A stretch of 64,000 bases of DNA, from NCBI RefSeq assembly GCF_029360665.1, contig NZ_JARDUB010000001.1, positions 558,001-622,000 on the forward strand, in the 5' to 3' direction. The notes under the pieces were generated by a model. The model saw only the letters and a list, made by a program, of their open reading frames with translations. It did not search any database and had not been told where the DNA came from. Shown one piece after another: positions 54,239 through 63,312 of this stretch. Both the position numbers and the translations under genes were made by a program. The first letter of the stretch is position 1. Every line of letters begins with the position of its first letter. This stretch comes from Eudoraea chungangensis (GTDB lineage: Bacteria; Bacteroidota; Bacteroidia; Flavobacteriales; Flavobacteriaceae).

Positions 54239-54574
54239 ATGGATTTTAATTTAGCAGAAAAACTGGCCATTGTTAAGGCAATAGATGAGGTAATACTTGT
54301 TGATGGGCAAGTTAAGAAAAGTGAAATAGACCTTCTAACCCAATTGATGAATATTTTAAAATTTGATCGGGTATTAATAGAAGAAGCAAGAAATATCACT
54401 GCAAAAGAATGTATGCATATTCTAAAAGGGATGCCAGAAAATAAAAAGCATGCTCTAGGAGTAATGTTAAATGAAATGGCTAATGCGGATGGTGAATTCA
54501 ATGAGGCAGAATATCGATTAATATTTAATATAATGCTCGAGGCAGGAATTGAAGTTGATCACAATCCCGATTAA
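54239..54574 (+). CDS. TerB-like protein
   Basis: 111 residues, helical. The repeated acidic pattern AIDEVILVDGQVKKSEI and NEMANADGEFNEAEYRLI is that of TerB/DjlA metal-binding domains. Function unknown; TerB proteins are linked to tellurite resistance and stress in other bacteria, but no other ter gene is present here. It stands alone and ends 7 bp from sbtA, which faces it. Confidence 0.7.
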   Translation: MDFNLAEKLAIVKAIDEVILVDGQVKKSEIDLLTQLMNILKFDRVLIEEARNITAKECMHILKGMPENKKHALGVMLNEMANADGEFNEAEYRLIFNIMLEAGIEVDHNPD

Positions 54575-54581
54575 TCTGAAT

Positions 54582-55544
54582 TCAAAAATTTTGTATTAAT
54601 AACAAATACCAAGGCATACCAAAGGTGATATTAAATGGGAATGTTATCGCGAGAGCCATCGGTAGATACAAACTTGGATTAGCTTTTGGCACTGCCAATC
54701 GCATGGCGGCGGGTACTGCAATATAAGACGCACTAGCTGCCAGTATTGCAAATAAAAATCTATCTCCAACTTCTTGTGTAAAACTACCTGTAATCCATGC
54801 TATCAAAGAACCATTTATTAACGGGATAATAATCGCAAAAACAAAAGCAAACCAGCCCTTCTTTAAAAAATCTGTTAGTTTCTTTCCACTAGTAATTCCC
54901 ATATCTAACAGAAAAACAGCTAAAAACCCTTTAAAAATATCCGTGGTAAAAGGCTCAATTCCACGAGCCTGCTCATCACTGGCTAAAAACCCGATTATTA
55001 AACTTCCCATAATCAGAATAACGCTACCATTTGTAAGAGAGTGATTAAGAATACCTTTAAGGGAAAATTTATTATTGCAATTTTTTTGAAAGATTGATAT
55101 TAATAACACCCCTACAATTATTGATGGTGCCTCCATAAGCGCCATAACGGCAACCATATGACCCCCAAAATCAATATTTTCCATTTCGAGAAAAGACACT
55201 GCTGTTACAAAGGTAACTGCGCTCACCGACCCATATGCGGCGGCAATAGCTCCGGAGTTTTCGACACTAAATTTTCGTCTTAAAATAAAATATGTATAAA
55301 AAGGAACAACTACAGCTAATATAATTCCAAATACCAGGGACCATAAAATCTGTAGATTTAGTTCACTGTGCGACAATTCTAAACCTCCTTTAAATCCAAT
55401 AGAAAACATTAGATATAAGGAAATAAATTTAGAGGAGTTTTGGGGAATTTCCAGATCACTTCTAAGCTGAACCGCTAGGATTCCAAGAAAGAAAAAAAGA
55501 AGCGCTGGATTGGATAGGTTATCAACCAATAAATGTAAATCCAT
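54582..55544 (-). CDS. SbtA-type sodium-dependent bicarbonate permease
   Basis: 320 residues with about ten helices in two homologous halves. The FLGILAVQLRSDLEIPQNSSKF and YLMFSIGFKGGLEL segments, GAIAAAYGSVSAVTFVTAVSFLE, and the C-terminal AASASYIAVPAAMRLAVPKANPSLYLPMALAITFPFNI match SbtA. The cyanobacterial protein takes up bicarbonate with Na+. In this heterotroph it may feed carboxylases. The PII-like partner SbtB is not present; the two preceding small genes (55576-55869 and 55884-56123) are likely co-transcribed. Confidence 0.82.
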   Translation of the reverse strand: MDLHLLVDNLSNPALLFFFLGILAVQLRSDLEIPQNSSKFISLYLMFSIGFKGGLELSHSELNLQILWSLVFGIILAVVVPFYTYFILRRKFSVENSGAIAAAYGSVSAVTFVTAVSFLEMENIDFGGHMVAVMALMEAPSIIVGVLLISIFQKNCNNKFSLKGILNHSLTNGSVILIMGSLIIGFLASDEQARGIEPFTTDIFKGFLAVFLLDMGITSGKKLTDFLKKGWFAFVFAIIIPLINGSLIAWITGSFTQEVGDRFLFAILAASASYIAVPAAMRLAVPKANPSLYLPMALAITFPFNITFGMPWYLLLIQNF

Positions 55545-55575
55545 AAAAGAAGCCTAAAGGCAAAAGAGAGATTAC

Positions 55576-55869
55576 TTAAAATACCTTTTCAGGGGTTTTA
55601 ACTAAGGTAACCTCTACTCTGCTATTTAAGCTTAAGGTATATCCTTTGTCTCGTGCTTCCAGTATAATTTCTTTTACTAAGTTCTTGGAAGCTTTTAATT
55701 CTTCGATTCTTTTAAGAGAATGAGACATATCTCCGCCGAACCTTTCCTGGTTGCTGAGCATTTGAAGGTTGTGGAATTTTATTTTATCCCCTATTAATGA
55801 GAATAATACATCTGCGGCTTCTACCGGTGTGAATTCTCCTTCTACTAATTTAAACGATTGATTCTCCAT
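55576..55869 (-). CDS. Small protein of unknown function in the sbtA operon
   Basis: 97 residues, soluble, acidic-basic mixed, with a helical middle (SHSLKRIEELKASKNLVKEIILEA) and a beta-rich C-terminus (SLNSRVEVTLVKTP). Not similar in any visible way to PII proteins. It lies 31 bp upstream of sbtA on the same strand, so it could modulate the transporter, which is inference only. Confidence 0.6.
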   Translation of the reverse strand: MENQSFKLVEGEFTPVEAADVLFSLIGDKIKFHNLQMLSNQERFGGDMSHSLKRIEELKASKNLVKEIILEARDKGYTLSLNSRVEVTLVKTPEKVF

Positions 55870-55883
55870 ATTTAAAATACTAT

Positions 55884-56123
55884 TTAGTTTACTTTATTGA
55901 GTGCCTTAATTAAAAGGATGCAGAACAAGATTGCCCCAGCGATTAAAAGTTGGTTCATAAAAATCATATTACTATAGAATGACATTGTGAGGACTGTTAT
56001 ATAAACAAGGATTGAAAAAACGATTCCAAAATTTGATGTTGAGTAAGAGTCCTTCTTTCTTCTTACTGATTGAAATTTTATTTCTGCCATACCCTTTAAG
56101 AAATTTGTTGTCTTATTTATCAA
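55884..56123 (-). CDS. Small two-span membrane protein of unknown function
   Basis: 79 residues with a basic, polar N-terminus and two hydrophobic helices (FGIVFSILVYITVLTMSFY and QLLIAGAILFCILLIKAL). A later start at residue 12 (MAEIKF) is also possible. First gene of the probable sbtA operon, divergent from the LysR gene. Not recognised. Confidence 0.5.
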   Translation of the reverse strand: MINKTTNFLKGMAEIKFQSVRRKKDSYSTSNFGIVFSILVYITVLTMSFYSNMIFMNQLLIAGAILFCILLIKALNKVN

Positions 56124-56191
56124 TGCAAAGTTGCTAATTGTTTTTCATAAATTTTTATTTATATTTATTATCACATACATAATTTATTTTT

Positions 56192-57115
56192 ATGAATTAC
56201 ACTTTACATCAGCTTCAGATATTTTTAAAAATAACACAGCATCAAAGTATTACTAAGGCATCTCAGGAGCTTCACCTAACGCAACCAGCTGTTTCTATTC
56301 AACTGAAAAATCTACAAGACCAGTTTTCTATCCCCCTAACCGAGGTGGTGGGGCGCAAGCTTTATGTAACCGATTTTGGGAAGGAAATAGCTGTAGCGGC
56401 AGAGAATATTTTAAACGAGGTAAATGCTATTAATTACAAGACCCTTTCGTATAAAGGGCAACTAGTTGGCAGATTAAAAATTGCAGTAGTATCTACCGGT
56501 AAGTATGTAATGCCCTATTTTCTTTCTAATTTCATGGAAAAGCATAATGGCATTGACCTTACCATGGACGTTACCAATAAAGCAAGTGTAATTGAAAGTT
56601 TAGAAAAAAACGAAGTAGACTTTGCCTTAGTATCCGTTTTACCTAAACAATTGAAAATTGAAACAGTTCGTTTAATGGAGAACCGTCTTTTCTTGGTAGG
56701 GAAGAAACAACTTAATAGAAAACCGTTTAAAAGTAAAAAACAGTTTTTTGAAGAAATCCCCCTTATATACAGGGAGGTCGGTTCTGCGACTAGAAATGCC
56801 ATGGAAACCTTTATAAATAAAAATAAAATTCCTATTTATAAAAAAATAGAACTAAAGTCGAATGAAGCGGTCAAACAAGCTGTTTTAGCTGGACTTGGAT
56901 ACTCTATTCTTCCTTTAATAGGTATTAAAAACGAATTGAAAAACGGAGATTTAGAAATTATAGAAGTTAAGGGGTTGCCTATAAGAACACATTGGAATCT
57001 AATATGGTTAAAATCAAAAAACTTATCCCCAGCAGCAAGTTCTTATTTACAATATTTAGAAGATGAAAAAAAGCAAATTATTTCAACCGACTTCGAATGG
57101 ACTAATAGCTATTAA
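56192..57115 (+). CDS. LysR-family transcriptional regulator
   Basis: 307 residues: an N-terminal winged helix-turn-helix (YTLHQLQIFLKITQHQSITKASQELHLTQPAVS) and a substrate-binding domain (from about residue 90) with the AVVSTGKYVMPYFL and GLGYSILPLIG segments. It faces the small genes and sbtA over 68 bp, the standard layout of a LysR gene and its target; CbbR/CcmR-type control by carbon status is plausible but unproven. Confidence 0.9.
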   Translation: MNYTLHQLQIFLKITQHQSITKASQELHLTQPAVSIQLKNLQDQFSIPLTEVVGRKLYVTDFGKEIAVAAENILNEVNAINYKTLSYKGQLVGRLKIAVVSTGKYVMPYFLSNFMEKHNGIDLTMDVTNKASVIESLEKNEVDFALVSVLPKQLKIETVRLMENRLFLVGKKQLNRKPFKSKKQFFEEIPLIYREVGSATRNAMETFINKNKIPIYKKIELKSNEAVKQAVLAGLGYSILPLIGIKNELKNGDLEIIEVKGLPIRTHWNLIWLKSKNLSPAASSYLQYLEDEKKQIISTDFEWTNSY

Positions 57116-57124
57116 AAACCCCAT

Positions 57125-58231
57125 TTATAATGGCTGCTCTTTATTCCCATCTTCCTTCGGCTTTTCAATTTTTTTAACGGGATCAATATTCTTACCCATT
57201 TCTGAAAATAGAATAGCATAGGGACTAAATTTGGGGTTTCCTTCTAAAATTATTTTTATTACGCCAACTGTGGGAATAAACAAAATCATTCCTGAGACTC
57301 CCCATATGGTGCCGCCAACTACGATTGCCAAAAACACAATAAAGGCATTGACTTTCATCTGGTCTCCAACTAGCCAAGGTCTAAACACATTATCCTGTAA
57401 AAAGTTTACTATAAATAACGCAATAAAAATAAACAATGGCACCAGCGAACTTTCTTTGGTTAGGATTGCAAAGAGCATTATTACCACTAGCCCAATGGCA
57501 TTTCCCACAAAAGGGATCAGGTTAAGAATTGCCAAAAAGACCGCAAAAAAGACGGCAAATTGAAGGCCAAAAATTAGAAATACCAAATAGTTGGTAAGCG
57601 CAGACAATAAGGTTAAGACCATAAGGCCAAAAATATAACTTCTAATAAGTTTTAATGATTTTCTAAATCGTTCTTTCATCTCCTTCAATTCCGTTTCGTC
57701 TGTAATATTCTTTTGAAAAAAACTAGGAATTAAATCTCTGTAGTAAAGGATAAAAAATAGGAAGCATAAAATAAGTACAATGGCCCAAATTTCTAATCCT
57801 AGTTCAGAGATAAATGAAAATATTGTTTTACTATGGGTTTGGACCCAATTCCCCACAATATTCTTGTCAATTTGCTCTGGCATATCGATTCCAACTAGCC
57901 GTAATGTATCTGAAAGTTCCTGGATTCTTTCTGATACTCTATCGTTAATAGAAGGTAAGTTCCTAAATATTCGGCGCACCTCCTTAAAGAAAAATAGTCC
58001 GATAAGAAAAATCCCTCCAAGTATAAAAAGGATATATACAAATACAATTAGTCCTCTATTCCACCTAGTCTTATCTTCCAGCTTTTGCACAATCCCAATA
58101 CTAGCCAAACCAATCAGCAAGGCCCAGGCAAGTGGCACTAAAAAGGATTTCCCTAGAACCATCCCTAGAATAATAAACCCCAAAATGATTAATCTAAGGG
58201 TAATCCTAAACAGAGGTGAGTTATTTTCCAT
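57125..58231 (-). CDS. AI-2E family (PerM-like) transporter
   Basis: 368 residues with seven to eight helices and the family core (LNLIPFVGNAIGLVVIMLF, VFRPWLVGDQMKVNAFIVFLAIVVGGTIWGVSGMILFIPTVGVIK). Members move small solutes or autoinducer-like compounds; direction and substrate are unknown. A long cytoplasmic middle region (FKEVRRIFRNLPSINDRVSERIQEL) is normal for the family. Confidence 0.86.
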   Translation of the reverse strand: MENNSPLFRITLRLIILGFIILGMVLGKSFLVPLAWALLIGLASIGIVQKLEDKTRWNRGLIVFVYILFILGGIFLIGLFFFKEVRRIFRNLPSINDRVSERIQELSDTLRLVGIDMPEQIDKNIVGNWVQTHSKTIFSFISELGLEIWAIVLILCFLFFILYYRDLIPSFFQKNITDETELKEMKERFRKSLKLIRSYIFGLMVLTLLSALTNYLVFLIFGLQFAVFFAVFLAILNLIPFVGNAIGLVVIMLFAILTKESSLVPLFIFIALFIVNFLQDNVFRPWLVGDQMKVNAFIVFLAIVVGGTIWGVSGMILFIPTVGVIKIILEGNPKFSPYAILFSEMGKNIDPVKKIEKPKEDGNKEQPL

Positions 58232-58389
58232 TAAATGAATTTACTGTTTTTACTTAAATATGGGTCAATTGATCAAAACAAAATATAGTTTTACTCCTCA
58301 AAAAGCAGCTAAATAGTCTTTGTCTGATATTATTGCTATAAAAACTCTACCTTGTTAAATTCATCACCAACCAATTTTCCGCTTTTTCC

Positions 58390-59724
58390 ATGAAAAAATT
58401 TCCAAATGCCCTAGTAATTATGATTAGCATAATCTTTATTGCTACTATTTCAACCTATATTATTCCACAAGGAAAATACGAAAGAAAAATCTCAGAGGTC
58501 AGCCAGGAATTAAAAGTTGTTCCAAATTCTTTTTCCCTAGTTGAAGCTCCCTCGGTAAGTATTGCTGAAACATTCATGGCCATTCCCGAAGGCATAATAC
58601 TGCGGGCCGATGTCATTGCGCTAATATTTCTTATTGGAGGAAGTTTCTTTGTGCTTGAAAAAACTGGGGCATTACACAACGGGATAGCCTTTCTAACTGA
58701 AAATTTAAAGGGCAAAGAGGAGATTGCTCTAATTGTTGTTTCTCTGGCTTTCCTTGCCGGTGGTGCTTTGTGTGGCCTGCAGGAAGAAATAATAGCCATG
58801 ACCCCTGTAATGCTATTTCTCTGTCACAGAATGGGATATGATTCTTTTGTTGCCATCGCCATAAGTTTTGGATCGGCAATTTTAGGAGCATCGTTTAGTC
58901 CTATAAATCCATTTGCAGTAGTTCTTGCTCAGAAAGAAACCAATTTAGAATTCTTATCTGGTAGCACCTTTCGACTAATGGCCATGGGCTTGGCCTTTGT
59001 ATTATGGATGATATTAATTATCAGATATGCCAATAGGAACAGGATATCAAAATCTGTCGATAATTTAAATAGTAAAACCAAGCTAACCAGAAAGACCATA
59101 GGCATTTTTGGTGTTCTGGGATTAACATTTATTGTATTAATCATTGGAATTCTTCAATATGATTGGGGCTTCAATGAAATGTCTGCCGAGTTTTTTGCAA
59201 TGGGAATCCTAGTAGGCATTCTTGGAGGGTTAGGAATAAACGGTACAGCGGAAGCCTATACCGAAGGTTTTAAAACCGTAGCCTTTGCGGCCATAATAGT
59301 TGGATTGTCGAGCAGTATTTCTATTATTCTCGAGAAAGGGTTGATAATTGACAGCGTAATTAATGGTTTGTTTACACCTCTGCAATATATGCCAAAAAGT
59401 ATCTCTGCAGTTTCTATGTTTCTTTCTCAAGCCGTTCTTCATATTATAGTCCCTAGTTATTCCGGGCAAGCTATATTAACTATGCCTATTTTGGCGCCAT
59501 TATCTGATTTAATAGGGATTTCTCGGCAGGTATGTGTCTTAGCGTATCAATACGGGGCTGTTATGATGGACCTATTAATTCCTACCAATGGTGGTCTAAT
59601 GGCAATTCTCTCTATTGCAGGAATTCCATTTAACAAGTGGTTTGGATTTGCTTTTAAATTAATGCTTCCATTATTTCTATTTGCCGCTCTGACGATAATC
59701 GTTAGCGTCTATATAGCCTTCTAA
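58390..59724 (+). CDS. YfcC-like (C4-dicarboxylate/basic amino acid-type) permease
   Basis: 444 residues with about 12 helices. ATISTYIIPQGKYER at the start and FGSAILGASFSPINPFAVVLAQKE and IPTNGGLMAILSIAGIPFNKW near the end are characteristic of the YfcC/DcuC-like superfamily. The substrate cannot be assigned; peptides, arginine-type amino acids and dicarboxylates are known for relatives. Its last 48 bp overlap the 3' end of the C39 ABC exporter gene on the other strand. Confidence 0.82.
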   Translation: MKKFPNALVIMISIIFIATISTYIIPQGKYERKISEVSQELKVVPNSFSLVEAPSVSIAETFMAIPEGIILRADVIALIFLIGGSFFVLEKTGALHNGIAFLTENLKGKEEIALIVVSLAFLAGGALCGLQEEIIAMTPVMLFLCHRMGYDSFVAIAISFGSAILGASFSPINPFAVVLAQKETNLEFLSGSTFRLMAMGLAFVLWMILIIRYANRNRISKSVDNLNSKTKLTRKTIGIFGVLGLTFIVLIIGILQYDWGFNEMSAEFFAMGILVGILGGLGINGTAEAYTEGFKTVAFAAIIVGLSSSISIILEKGLIIDSVINGLFTPLQYMPKSISAVSMFLSQAVLHIIVPSYSGQAILTMPILAPLSDLIGISRQVCVLAYQYGAVMMDLLIPTNGGLMAILSIAGIPFNKWFGFAFKLMLPLFLFAALTIIVSVYIAF

Positions 59725-61896
59725 AGAAGGAAGTCTAAAGGTTAAAGATTTTGGCAATTGTGAGTGCCACAATTTATGATATTGCCCTTTAACTGCTAAT
59801 AGATCTTCGTGGGTACCCTGTTCTGAGACCCTTCCTTTGTCTAAAACAACAATCTTATCGGCATTAGCTATTGTGCTTAGTCTATGTGCTATTATTATTA
59901 CTGTTTTGTTAGTGCGCCTCATCTCTTTTATGGCATTATAGACCTGTTTTTCGGCCATAGAGTCTAGAGAAGAGGTAGCCTCATCAAGAATTAGAATCTC
60001 CGGTTCTTTGTACAAGGCTCTTGCAATCGCTATACGCTGTCTTTGCCCTCCTGAAAGAGAAACACCATTCTCCCCAAGGTAGGTGTAATATCCTTCAGGT
60101 AATGTCTCAATAAATCCTGTTATATCAATTGTTTTACAAATTTTATCTATTTTTTTGGTGTCCGGATTAAAGTCTCCTACAGCAATATTTTCTATAACAT
60201 TCCCAGCAAATAAATCTATTTTTTGGGGCACAACGGCTATTAGGTGCCTTAAACTGGATTTTTTGAACATGTTGATATTCATTCCGCCAAGACTAATTTG
60301 TCCGTTTTGAACAGAATATATGTTTTGAAGTAAAGAAGCAAGTGTAGTTTTTCCACAACCGCTTTCTCCGACCACAGCAGTTACTTCTTTATGATGAATA
60401 CATAAATTTAGTTTTTTGAAAACCCTCTTTCTACAGCCGTATCTAAAGTCTACACTTCTAAATATAATATCCCCAACTAATTCTCTTTGAAGTCTTATTT
60501 TTTTCATTTCATCTTCTTGTTCAAGATCGATAATTTCAAATAATCTATCCGCGGCAATAAGGGCATTTTGTATATCTCTATTGGAGTTAATAAGATAAAC
60601 AAGGGGGCTTGTAAAATATCCCATTATTGCATAAAAAGACATTAATTCCCCTGGCGATATCTCTTGTTCTAAAACAAAATAAGAACCCGTCCACAGCAAT
60701 ACTATAGTTGATAGTTTAGAAACTGCACTACTACTGCTATTAGAAAAAATACGGTTTAATGAAGAATGGTAGCCGGTTTTCATCAGGCGTATAAACCTTG
60801 TTTCTGTCCTGAGGTTGGCAAAGTCTTCCAATTGAAACTTTTTAACGGTACTTATTGTATTGAGAGATTCCACTAATTGGCTTTCCAAACTAGCAGATTC
60901 TTCCATAATTCTGCGTTCCGTTTTTTTGTTTAAAAAGTTCATCAAATAGTAGATTCCAAAATAAATAGGAATAAATGAGCAAATTACAAGAGCTAGTTTC
61001 CAGTAATAAGTAAACATTAGAACAAAAGAAAAACCAATAATCAGACAATTTACGGTTAGGTTTAAGGCAACGCCATTAATAAAAGTCCTTATTTTAATTG
61101 CATCGTTTAATCTGGAGATAATTTCTCCTACGCGCATAGTATCAAAGAATCGCTGTGGAAGTTTTAATAAATGCCTATAATAGCCTAAAATAAGTCGGAT
61201 ATCTATTTGCTGCCCAGTCTTTAATAGAAATACGTCTTTAAAAGCGCCAATTACGATTTGAGCAAACCAAAGCAAAACCATCAGCATACCTAAAATGTTT
61301 AGAAGACTCCTATTCCCTCCAACAAAGACAAAATCTGTTAATTTTTGAATATATATGGCGGTAGAAAACCCTAGCAATGTATATATAACGGAAGCAAAAA
61401 GAGCGTGCAATAGAATCCATTTATGTGGTTTAAGCAAAATCCACAGTCTTGAATAAACAGATATTTTTAGGCTTCTTTTTTCAAACTTTTCCCCTGGAGT
61501 AAGTAAAATAAGAACCCCTGTCCACTGTTTAGCAAAACCCTCATAGGTCCAATTATGAAATTCCCCATCTGCCGGATCCATAATCCTAACACTTTTTTTA
61601 CCCGTCTTGTATATTACTATGAAGTGATACATCACCCTATTAATTAGCATATGGGAAATACATGGTTTGGGGACGTATTTTAAACTAGCTAGATCTGCCT
61701 TAACTCCTTTTCCCTCAAAACCAAACTTAGCAGCAGCTTCAATCAGACCAAAGGCATTTGTTCCGCTTTTATCGGTCCCGGCAATTTGCCTTATTCTTGA
61801 AATGGGAATATGTAAGTTGTAGTGCTCAAAGACAGATGCTAAACAGGCTGCCCCACAATCTGTAGTATCGTGCTGTTTAACTCTTTTTTTGGCCAT
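59677..61896 (-). CDS. Peptidase C39-containing ABC exporter (PCAT, bacteriocin/peptide secretion)
   Basis: 739 residues in three parts. N-terminal C39 peptidase (about 1-135): QHDTTDCGAACLASVFEHY with the catalytic Cys14, and MYHFIVIYKTG with the His. Middle membrane domain with six helices. C-terminal ATPase: VVGESGCGKTTLASLLQ (Walker A), LSGGQRQRIAIARALY (signature), ILILDEATSSLD (Walker B). It cleaves double-glycine-type leaders and exports the mature peptide. It is downstream of the HlyD-type adaptor gene. No precursor peptide with a clear GG leader lies in the window. Confidence 0.92.
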   Translation of the reverse strand: MAKKRVKQHDTTDCGAACLASVFEHYNLHIPISRIRQIAGTDKSGTNAFGLIEAAAKFGFEGKGVKADLASLKYVPKPCISHMLINRVMYHFIVIYKTGKKSVRIMDPADGEFHNWTYEGFAKQWTGVLILLTPGEKFEKRSLKISVYSRLWILLKPHKWILLHALFASVIYTLLGFSTAIYIQKLTDFVFVGGNRSLLNILGMLMVLLWFAQIVIGAFKDVFLLKTGQQIDIRLILGYYRHLLKLPQRFFDTMRVGEIISRLNDAIKIRTFINGVALNLTVNCLIIGFSFVLMFTYYWKLALVICSFIPIYFGIYYLMNFLNKKTERRIMEESASLESQLVESLNTISTVKKFQLEDFANLRTETRFIRLMKTGYHSSLNRIFSNSSSSAVSKLSTIVLLWTGSYFVLEQEISPGELMSFYAIMGYFTSPLVYLINSNRDIQNALIAADRLFEIIDLEQEDEMKKIRLQRELVGDIIFRSVDFRYGCRKRVFKKLNLCIHHKEVTAVVGESGCGKTTLASLLQNIYSVQNGQISLGGMNINMFKKSSLRHLIAVVPQKIDLFAGNVIENIAVGDFNPDTKKIDKICKTIDITGFIETLPEGYYTYLGENGVSLSGGQRQRIAIARALYKEPEILILDEATSSLDSMAEKQVYNAIKEMRRTNKTVIIIAHRLSTIANADKIVVLDKGRVSEQGTHEDLLAVKGQYHKLWHSQLPKSLTFRLPSLEGYIDANDYRQSGK

Positions 61897-61905
61897 TGTC
61901 TTATA

Positions 61906-61995
61906 TTAATAAATCTTCGGCAAACCCTTTTTTTGAATAAACCTCTGGGCCGCAGTTTTATAAAGATCATGTTGAAGGGTGCATTTGCTTTGCAA
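61906..61995 (-). CDS. Possible 29-codon ORF between the HlyD and PCAT genes
   Basis: A TTG at 61995 opens 29 codons (MQSKCTLQHDLYKTAAQR...KKGLPKIY) that stop 10 nt before the PCAT ATG. It is in the same frame as the HlyD gene beyond that gene's TAG. No double-glycine leader is visible. It may be a real small gene, or leftover reading frame; I give it low weight. Confidence 0.15.
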   Translation of the reverse strand: MQSKCTLQHDLYKTAAQRFIQKKGLPKIY

Positions 61996-62013
61996 ACAAT
62001 AAAATCCTTTTTG

Positions 62014-63183
62014 CTAAAAATCCGCAAGTTTAAAATCTTGCGAAGAAGGGTATAACCAATCTTCCAATTGATCAAAAAGCAATTCCCATAAAGACCTTTT
62101 ACTAAGAACGAAATGTACCGTAACAGTCATTCCCTTTTTCAATAATCCCTTAAATCCATTTTTTAGGGTTAATGTATTCTTAAACATCTCGCATTTTACC
62201 AAGAAAAAAGGGGTGTCCCCGTTAAACTGAAGATCACGACCTATTTCTGACACCCGACCAGAGATGGTTCCCCATTGGTTGTAATTGAAGGCATCTACTT
62301 GAAATTTTGTTTTCATATTTTCCCTAATTAGTCCAATGTCTAATGGGCTCACAAAGCATTCAACTATAAGGCTATTTTCGGGTGATATCTCCGCTATTCT
62401 AGTCCCAGAAGTGACATAATTGCCAGGGGAAACCGCGATAACTTTGTTTAATGTGCCATTGGCAGAGGCCGTAACATAGTGCTTTTTTATTTGTTCTTTA
62501 GTTTTATTCCTATCCATTCTTATCTGTCGCAATCTATGATTTTGCGTTTCCAGATCCTTTTCGCAAGATTCTCTGAACTCATTTAGTTGTTGTCGAGATT
62601 TTGAAAGAACGGTTTCATACACATATTTCGCTTCCAAATACTCTTTTTCTGAAACAACGCCTTTTAAAAACAAATGCTTCTGCCTCTTTAATTCTGTTTC
62701 TGATTTTATTTTTTCTAAGAAGACCGACCTCATTTTTTCTAAAAATATCGAAGTCAATTTTTGGTATTTGGAAGATCGTAATCCTTGTGTATCAATATTT
62801 TCTTTACTAAGGAGAGCTTCCAAGTCTATTTTCAATACCGATATGATTTCCATTTCTTGCTTTAATAAGAAATCTCTTTCTTGAAGAAAATTGCTGTTTA
62901 AAACTAGGAGTGTGTCACCCATATAAACTCTAAGGTTATTTTGTAGGTTACTATGAAGAACTTTTGCAGAAACAATAACGTATAGATCTTCTTTAGAAAT
63001 ATCTGACCTAATTACTCCTTTTGCAGAAGAATAAACATCTACTTTTAACAGAGGTAATAAACAAATCCCCAGAATCATTATAAACAGCAATACCCCCAAA
63101 AACCATACGGATTTCGTACGGTGTTTAAATAAATATACTTCAGAAGTATTTTCTAATATTTCCTTTGGAAATACTTGTTTCAT
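62014..63183 (-). CDS. HlyD-family membrane fusion protein (peptide exporter adaptor)
   Basis: 389 residues: a cytoplasmic start, one membrane anchor (SVWFLGVLLFIMILGICLLPLL, about 28-49), a long coiled-coil hairpin (from about 130 to 235, rich in K/E), and a lipoyl/barrel region with SANGTLNKVIAVSPGNYV and VECFVSPLDIGLI. It links the ABC exporter to an outer-membrane channel. It is upstream of the PCAT gene with 117 bp between them, so co-transcription is likely. Confidence 0.9.
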   Translation of the reverse strand: MKQVFPKEILENTSEVYLFKHRTKSVWFLGVLLFIMILGICLLPLLKVDVYSSAKGVIRSDISKEDLYVIVSAKVLHSNLQNNLRVYMGDTLLVLNSNFLQERDFLLKQEMEIISVLKIDLEALLSKENIDTQGLRSSKYQKLTSIFLEKMRSVFLEKIKSETELKRQKHLFLKGVVSEKEYLEAKYVYETVLSKSRQQLNEFRESCEKDLETQNHRLRQIRMDRNKTKEQIKKHYVTASANGTLNKVIAVSPGNYVTSGTRIAEISPENSLIVECFVSPLDIGLIRENMKTKFQVDAFNYNQWGTISGRVSEIGRDLQFNGDTPFFLVKCEMFKNTLTLKNGFKGLLKKGMTVTVHFVLSKRSLWELLFDQLEDWLYPSSQDFKLADF

Positions 63184-63312
63184 CCCATCAAAATATTTTC
63201 AATTATTTCAAAAAATCATAGGTCTGAAACTAATGGCTTCAGCCGCAATATATTTGCAAATTGAAAAAATTTATGCCTCTGAGGTGTGAATATTTTAGGA
63301 TGGTAATATCTA

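Noticed and set aside
61839-62075. 78-residue minus-strand frame across the HlyD-PCAT junction
   Set aside because: Overlaps both well-supported genes in a different frame and shows no leader or family pattern of an exported peptide.
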